Below, in pieces: positions 60,071 to 64,000 of a stretch of 64,000 nucleotides of DNA. Every line of letters begins with the position of its first letter. Position 1 is the first letter of the stretch. This DNA is from Roseibaca calidilacus (lineage in GTDB: Bacteria > Pseudomonadota > Alphaproteobacteria > Rhodobacterales > Rhodobacteraceae), in assembly GCF_001517585.1 (NCBI RefSeq), contig NZ_FBYC01000004.1, forward strand, positions 620,001 through 684,000. Reading direction: 5' to 3'. The notes beneath the pieces are model-generated. The model worked only from the letters and a program-made list of their open reading frames with translations. It was not told the DNA's origin and did not search any database. Position numbers and translations under genes: made by a program.

Positions 60071-60576
60071 TGGGCCGTTTCCTTGTTGTTCTGCTGCTGG
60101 CCAGTGCCGCGCTTGGCGGCGCAGGCATGTGGTATTTGCAGGTGTATGGCTATTACGACACGCTTCCCGCACAAGGCAGCATCGCGCTGACCCATGCGGG
60201 CGAAGACACCCCGCGCGATGTGGCCGTGACCGCGTTCGAAGGGATTGACGCCATCTCCTCTCCCATCCGGTTCCGCGCCTGTTTCACGCTGGCTGACATG
60301 GCTGAATTCGCGCCCTATGACGGGGCCACGCCCCTGAACGCGCCCGGTTGGTTCGACTGTTTCGATGCGGGCGCGATTGCTACCGCGCTGGATGCGGGCG
60401 CGGCGCAGGCCGTGACCGCCCATGCCAATATTACCTATGGCATAGACCGTGTGGCCGCCATTTTCCCCGATGGCCGCGCCTATGCTTGGCACCAGATCAA
60501 CCCCTGCGGCACCGCGCATTTCGATGGCGACCCGGTGCCGCCGGGCTGCCCCCCTCCGCCCTCAAGCGAAGAATGA
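60070..60576 (+). CDS. DUF6446 family membrane-anchored protein
   Basis: 168-residue protein with one N-terminal hydrophobic helix (FLVVLLLASAALGGAGMWYL), then a periplasmic domain of unknown function with cysteines in FRACFTLADM and WFDCFDAG, and a proline-rich end. The family is known to me as DUF6446, found between glyQ and glyS in Rhodobacterales. Translationally coupled to glyQ (TGATG) and followed by glyS after 3 bp, so it is made with the synthetase. No catalytic motif seen. Confidence 0.7.
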   Translation: MGRFLVVLLLASAALGGAGMWYLQVYGYYDTLPAQGSIALTHAGEDTPRDVAVTAFEGIDAISSPIRFRACFTLADMAEFAPYDGATPLNAPGWFDCFDAGAIATALDAGAAQAVTAHANITYGIDRVAAIFPDGRAYAWHQINPCGTAHFDGDPVPPGCPPPPSSEE

Positions 60577-60579
60577 CCC

Positions 60580-62862
60580 ATGGCTGACCTTCTGATCGAA
60601 CTCTTCTCCGAGGAAATTCCGGCGCGTATGCAGGCGGGTGCCGCCGACGCGCTGAAAAAGCTTGTCACCGATGGGCTGGTGGACGCGGGGCTGACCTATG
60701 CCCATGCGGAAGCCTTCGCCACGCCGCGCCGTCTGGCGCTGGCGGTGCAGGGGCTGTCCGACCACAGCCCAACCCTGCGCGAGGAACGGCGCGGCCCGAA
60801 AGTGGGCGCGCCGGAAAAGGCGGTCGAGGGGTTCTTGCGCTCCACCGGCCTGACCATGGATGACCTGAGCATTCAGGACGACAAGAAGGGGCAGGTTTAC
60901 GTTGCCCATGTCACGACCGCAGGGCGCGCAGCGCCGGTGATCGTGGCAGAGGTGCTGGAACGCACCATCCGCAACTTCCCATGGCCCAAGTCGATGCGCT
61001 GGGGCGCGGGCAGCTTGCGCTGGGTGCGGCCGCTGCATTCCATCCTGTGCATCCTGTCGCGCGAAGATGGCGCGCAGGTGGTGCCGCTGAACGTGGATGG
61101 CATCGTGTCGGGCGACAGCACGCGCGGACACCGTTTCATGGCGCCGGATGCGTTTTCTGTTGCGAATTTCGAGGATTACGCAGCAAAGTTGAAGCGCGCC
61201 AAGGTCATCTTGGACCCTAGCGAACGCGCGGGCCATATCTGGAACGAGGCGTCGCAACTGGCCTTTGCCCAAGGGCTGGAACTGGTCGAGGATAAGGGCC
61301 TGCTGGCCGAAGTGGCCGGGCTGGTCGAATGGCCCGTGGTGCTGATGGGGCGGATTGAGGATCAATTCCTCGACCTGCCGCCGGAAGTGCTGCAAACTTC
61401 TATGAAAGAGCATCAGAAGTTCTTCTCGGTGCGCGACCCGAAATCGGGGCAGATCGTAGGGTTCGTGACGGTTGCGAACCGCGAGACGGCGGATCAGGGC
61501 GCGACCATTCTGGCTGGGAACCAAAAGGTTCTGGCGGCTAGGTTGTCGGATGCAAAATTCTTTTGGGACAATGACTTGCGGCTTGTTTCTGATGCAGGGC
61601 TTGAAGGCATGGGGGCAGGGCTGTCCGATGTGACCTTCCACAACAAGCTGGGGTCGCAGGCCGACCGGATTGACCGCATCGCGGCGCTGGCGCGCGAGAT
61701 AGCGCCGCTGGTGGGTGCGGATGCCGATATGGCAGAGCAAGCCGCCCGCGTGGCGAAGGCCGATCTGCGGTCGGGCATGGTCGGGGAATTCCCAGAACTT
61801 CAAGGGGTTATGGGGCGCTATTATGCACTGAAAGGCGGCTATGCGCCAGAGGTGGCCGATGCCTGCCGCGACCATTATTCCCCCCTTGGCCCGTCCGACG
61901 ATGTGCCCACCGCGCCCGTCACCGTCGCCGTGGCGCTGGCCGACAAGCTGGACACGCTGACCGGGTTCTGGGCGATTGACGAAAAGCCCACCGGGTCGAA
62001 AGACCCTTTTGCGCTGCGGAGAGCGGCGTTGGGGGTTATTCGGTTGGTGTTGGTAAATGATGTCAGGTTCTCACTCCTAAATATCCTTGCCTCGTCTCAT
62101 TTCCAAATTTGGCTTCGCCTGTATGACACCGGGTACGCTGACCGCGTCAGACGAGTAGCCATAATCGCAAGAGAGATGGGTATCCCTTTCGACGACGCTT
62201 GGGAGAAACTCAAAGAGATGTCTGAGGCGGCTGAAGATGCTTCAGAGTTTCTGTCAGAGTTTTCCGCAAAAGATGCAGACCTTATCGAAGAAGTTAAGAT
62301 TGAAGTGGGAGACCTTGATCTAGGCCAAACAGATGCAGCGTTGACACTCCCATTTTTCCACGACCGCCTCAAGGTCTACCTGCGCGATCAGGGTATCCGG
62401 CATGACGTGATCGACGCGTGCTTGGCGATGCCGGGCAATGACGACCTGACGCTTCTGGTCAAACGCGCCGAGGCGCTGTCGGACCTGCTGAAAACCGATG
62501 ATGGCGAGAACCTGTTGCAGGGCTTCAAGCGCGCCAACAACATTCTGACGCAGGCAGAGGAAAAGGACGGGGTGGAATACAGCTTTGGTCCCGATCCGAA
62601 ACTGGCGGACACCGACGCGGAACACGCATTGTTCACCGCACTCGACCAAGCCGAAGCCGCGATCACCCCCGCCATGCAGGCCGAGGATTTCGCCGCCGCC
62701 ATGCAGGCCATGGCGGGCCTGCGCGCGCCGATTGATGCGTTTTTCGATGCCGTGCAGATCAATGCCGAAAACCAGATCCTGCGTCGCAACCGTCTGAACC
62801 TACTGCACCGCATTCGCGAGATTTGCTTGCAGGTGGCGGACCTGACAAAGGTCAGCGGCTGA
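60580..62862 (+). CDS. glyS: Glycyl-tRNA synthetase beta subunit, with AT-rich insertion
   Basis: tRNA-binding subunit partner of GlyQ. 760 residues, longer than the 689 of E. coli. N-terminal MADLLIELFSEEIPARMQAG, GHRFMAPDAF, MKEHQKFFSV, and FHNKLGSQADRIDRIAALAR are conserved; the C-terminal DALR-like anticodon domain starts at FFHDRLKVYLRDQGIRHDVI. Between the conserved FALRRAALGVIRLVL and that domain, residues about 487-592 (62040-62355) form a charged, helical stretch coded with AT-rich codons, unlike the flanks. The reading frame is intact. Confidence 0.96.
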   Translation: MADLLIELFSEEIPARMQAGAADALKKLVTDGLVDAGLTYAHAEAFATPRRLALAVQGLSDHSPTLREERRGPKVGAPEKAVEGFLRSTGLTMDDLSIQDDKKGQVYVAHVTTAGRAAPVIVAEVLERTIRNFPWPKSMRWGAGSLRWVRPLHSILCILSREDGAQVVPLNVDGIVSGDSTRGHRFMAPDAFSVANFEDYAAKLKRAKVILDPSERAGHIWNEASQLAFAQGLELVEDKGLLAEVAGLVEWPVVLMGRIEDQFLDLPPEVLQTSMKEHQKFFSVRDPKSGQIVGFVTVANRETADQGATILAGNQKVLAARLSDAKFFWDNDLRLVSDAGLEGMGAGLSDVTFHNKLGSQADRIDRIAALAREIAPLVGADADMAEQAARVAKADLRSGMVGEFPELQGVMGRYYALKGGYAPEVADACRDHYSPLGPSDDVPTAPVTVAVALADKLDTLTGFWAIDEKPTGSKDPFALRRAALGVIRLVLVNDVRFSLLNILASSHFQIWLRLYDTGYADRVRRVAIIAREMGIPFDDAWEKLKEMSEAAEDASEFLSEFSAKDADLIEEVKIEVGDLDLGQTDAALTLPFFHDRLKVYLRDQGIRHDVIDACLAMPGNDDLTLLVKRAEALSDLLKTDDGENLLQGFKRANNILTQAEEKDGVEYSFGPDPKLADTDAEHALFTALDQAEAAITPAMQAEDFAAAMQAMAGLRAPIDAFFDAVQINAENQILRRNRLNLLHRIREICLQVADLTKVSG
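62040..62355 (+). other. AT-rich variable segment within glyS
   Basis: About 315 bp in which third positions turn A/T (codons such as AAA, TCT, CTA, ATA), against G/C-rich flanks. It encodes LLNILASSHFQIWLRLYDTG, then MSEAAEDASEFLSEFSAKD and so on. It falls at a length-variable linker between the conserved core and anticodon domain. Confidence 0.7.
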
Positions 62863-62972
62863 CCCTCGCCCGTGGTTAACAGGCGCGTTGTTCGCGGGTC
62901 ACATGTGCATGGCCGCCATAAAGTGCCTATCGCCACGGTCTGGGGCGGCAGGCCCCGGCCATCCGCGGCCCG

Positions 62973-63920
62973 TTACCCCGCCGCATCCTCGAACCGCCAC
63001 CCGGCGCGGCGGGGCACGCGGACGGCCAGCATCGGTTTTAGAAGCGGTTGCGCGTAGCGGCGCAGGTCAAGTGCTTCATGCACGCCGACGGACTGTTCCC
63101 CGTCGATGGTGGTCTGCACGGCAGAGCGCGCGTAAAACGGCGCATCCAGCATGGGCAGCACTTGCCGCGGCACAACACCCGCATCGGCCCGCGTTTCGCG
63201 CCGCACGGCCCATAGGCTGCGCTTAAAGCGGGCGCGGGGTGGCGGCGCGATATGCTCCATCCGCCCATCGGGGTGGAAATGCAGCGCGGTCGCTTGTTCG
63301 GACCCGTCGCGCAGCACAGCGTCGTAAAAACAGGTCGCGCCATGGCTGCGCGGGAAGCGGCCCCATGTCCAATAGTTGAAATCATCCTCCAGCGCGGCGG
63401 TGCCGAAATTCGCGTCGAAATAGCCATGGCCCTGCCATTTATGGCCCGGCGACAGGTCCACCTCTATGCGCGCGATGGGGGCGAAGGGTTGCCAATGATG
63501 CGCGCCATCGGGGGTCAGGTCATGCACTTGACCAAACAGCGCGTCCGGGTGCAGCGTGACCGTGCCGCGCACGCGGCTGATGAGCGGGGGGGACGAAATC
63601 TCGTTCACTTCGATCACCAGACGGTCGCCGTCCCAGCGCATGGACGAGGGGCCGACCTCGAACACATCTTGCGATTGGCGCAGGGCTTCGCGCCCCCGGT
63701 CGGTCATGGTAAAGCGGCCCTTTGGCCCATAGGTCGCCACGTTGATGCAGCAATGATTGGCCGGATCGCGCCGCCCCGACCATTTATACCAAGGCGAGAA
63801 AACCGACCCTATGAACCCGATGACCGAGACGGCGCGCGTGCCGCAATCGCTGATGCCGTCGACATACCACCATGCGTAACCATTGGGGCCGACCTGACGC
63901 GTGAAATCCGGTCGCTGAGC
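62973..63920 (-). CDS. crtC: Carotenoid 1,2-hydratase CrtC, start unresolved
   Basis: Adds water to the psi ends of neurosporene/lycopene, hydroxyneurosporene synthase of the spheroidene route. Conserved sequence begins near 63920 (AQRPDFTRQVGPNGYAWWYV), then VIGFIGSVFSPWYKWSGRRD, NVATYGPKGRFTMTDRGR and YFDANFGTAALEDDFNYWTW. A GTG at 63740 is in frame but would cut away this conserved N-terminus. No ATG, GTG or TTG lies in frame between there and the window edge, and no stop either, so the start is beyond 64000 or non-canonical. The 5' part overlaps the crtD 3' end in another frame. Confidence 0.88.
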   Translation of the reverse strand, partial: AQRPDFTRQVGPNGYAWWYVDGISDCGTRAVSVIGFIGSVFSPWYKWSGRRDPANHCCINVATYGPKGRFTMTDRGREALRQSQDVFEVGPSSMRWDGDRLVIEVNEISSPPLISRVRGTVTLHPDALFGQVHDLTPDGAHHWQPFAPIARIEVDLSPGHKWQGHGYFDANFGTAALEDDFNYWTWGRFPRSHGATCFYDAVLRDGSEQATALHFHPDGRMEHIAPPPRARFKRSLWAVRRETRADAGVVPRQVLPMLDAPFYARSAVQTTIDGEQSVGVHEALDLRRYAQPLLKPMLAVRVPRRAGWRFEDAAG

Positions 63921-64000
63921 ACCGCCTGCGCCGCGTGCCCCCCCGAGAGCAGCGCCATCGGCACGCCCGCCCCCGGATGCACCCCGCCCCCCGCCAGATA
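63809..64000 (-). CDS. crtD: Methoxyneurosporene dehydrogenase CrtD, 3' end only
   Basis: The last 63 codons of a phytoene-desaturase-family FAD protein: YLAGGGVHPGAGVPMALLSG then HAAQAVLSDRISRVRSAP, with stop TAG at 63809-63811. The GGGVHPGAGVPM motif is the FAD-binding C-terminal signature of CrtD/CrtI. Next to crtC, as in Rhodobacter photosynthesis clusters; overlaps the crtC frame by at least 110 bp. Confidence 0.85.
   Translation of the reverse strand, partial: YLAGGGVHPGAGVPMALLSGGHAAQAVLSDRISRVRSAPMVTHGGMSTASAIAARAPSRSSGS

Noticed and set aside
62073-62100. AAATATCC and CCTTGC in glyS, resembling pieces of the intergenic repeat core
   Set aside because: The pieces are in the wrong order, without hairpins, and within a coding frame; chance similarity.

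Overview
The window is a dense chromosomal segment of a GC-rich alphaproteobacterium, almost certainly a photosynthetic member of the Rhodobacterales (Rhodobacter/Roseinatronobacter-like). The signs are the gene orders hom-glpX-recJ, UPF0262/phosphatase/infA/maf/rng/yacG/tRNA-Phe, lepB-rnc-era and mdh-sucCD-sucAB-lpd. Rhodobacterales-typical domain families (DUF6477, DUF6456, DUF6446) also occur, and carotenoid genes crtC and crtD sit at the right edge, pointing to the spheroidene pathway of a purple or aerobic anoxygenic phototroph. No IS element, prophage, CRISPR array or rRNA operon was seen; there is one tRNA.

Layout. 1-4.8 kb (minus): recJ (cut by the edge), an isochorismatase-fold hydrolase, glpX, hom and a TIM-barrel isomerase. 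4.9-10.0 kb (plus): a four-gene overlapping operon for spermidine by the carboxyspermidine route (speA, carboxynorspermidine synthase, nspC, agmatinase). 10.2-17.8 kb (plus): gyrB, UPF0262, a phosphatase, a three-gene insertion (NTF2-like, GNAT, nitrilase), infA, maf, rng, yacG and tRNA-Phe. 18.1-24.5 kb: lepB, rnc, an antisense acyltransferase, era, DUF1491, a PduX-like kinase, then a YeeE/YedE sulfur transporter with a two-cysteine ArsR regulator. 24.7-33.8 kb: rpsF-rpsR-rplI, bioY, purF, edd, an M48 protease, a soluble chemoreceptor and an MTA/SAH nucleosidase.

33.9-45.0 kb is a TCA-cycle block (mdh, sucC, sucD, sucA, sucB, lpdA) with DUF805, sulfotransferase and MAPEG genes between its members. 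45-51.9 kb holds a ubiquinone hydroxylase, a HAD nucleotidase, a GntR regulator, the divergent DUF6477/DUF6456 pair (the latter resembles GafA, activator of gene transfer agents), an ABC-F ATPase and a small secreted protein. 51.9-64 kb holds leuA with an unannotated leucine-rich leader peptide, an AT-rich orphan secreted-protein gene, metR/metF with a perfect MetR box, a trypsin-fold protein that has lost its catalytic triad, glyQ-DUF6446-glyS with an AT-rich insertion in glyS, and crtC/crtD.

Most of the window is housekeeping. The less ordinary signals are: a repeated intergenic element (four copies) made of hairpins plus a conserved core; the leuA leader; the degenerate protease; the AT-rich gene at 54-55 kb preceded by an 18-bp palindrome; the GafA-like gene; a persulfide-sensor-type regulator beside a sulfur transporter; and several palindromic operators. 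No wholly new multi-gene system is evident. All family calls come from reading motifs, without database searches.
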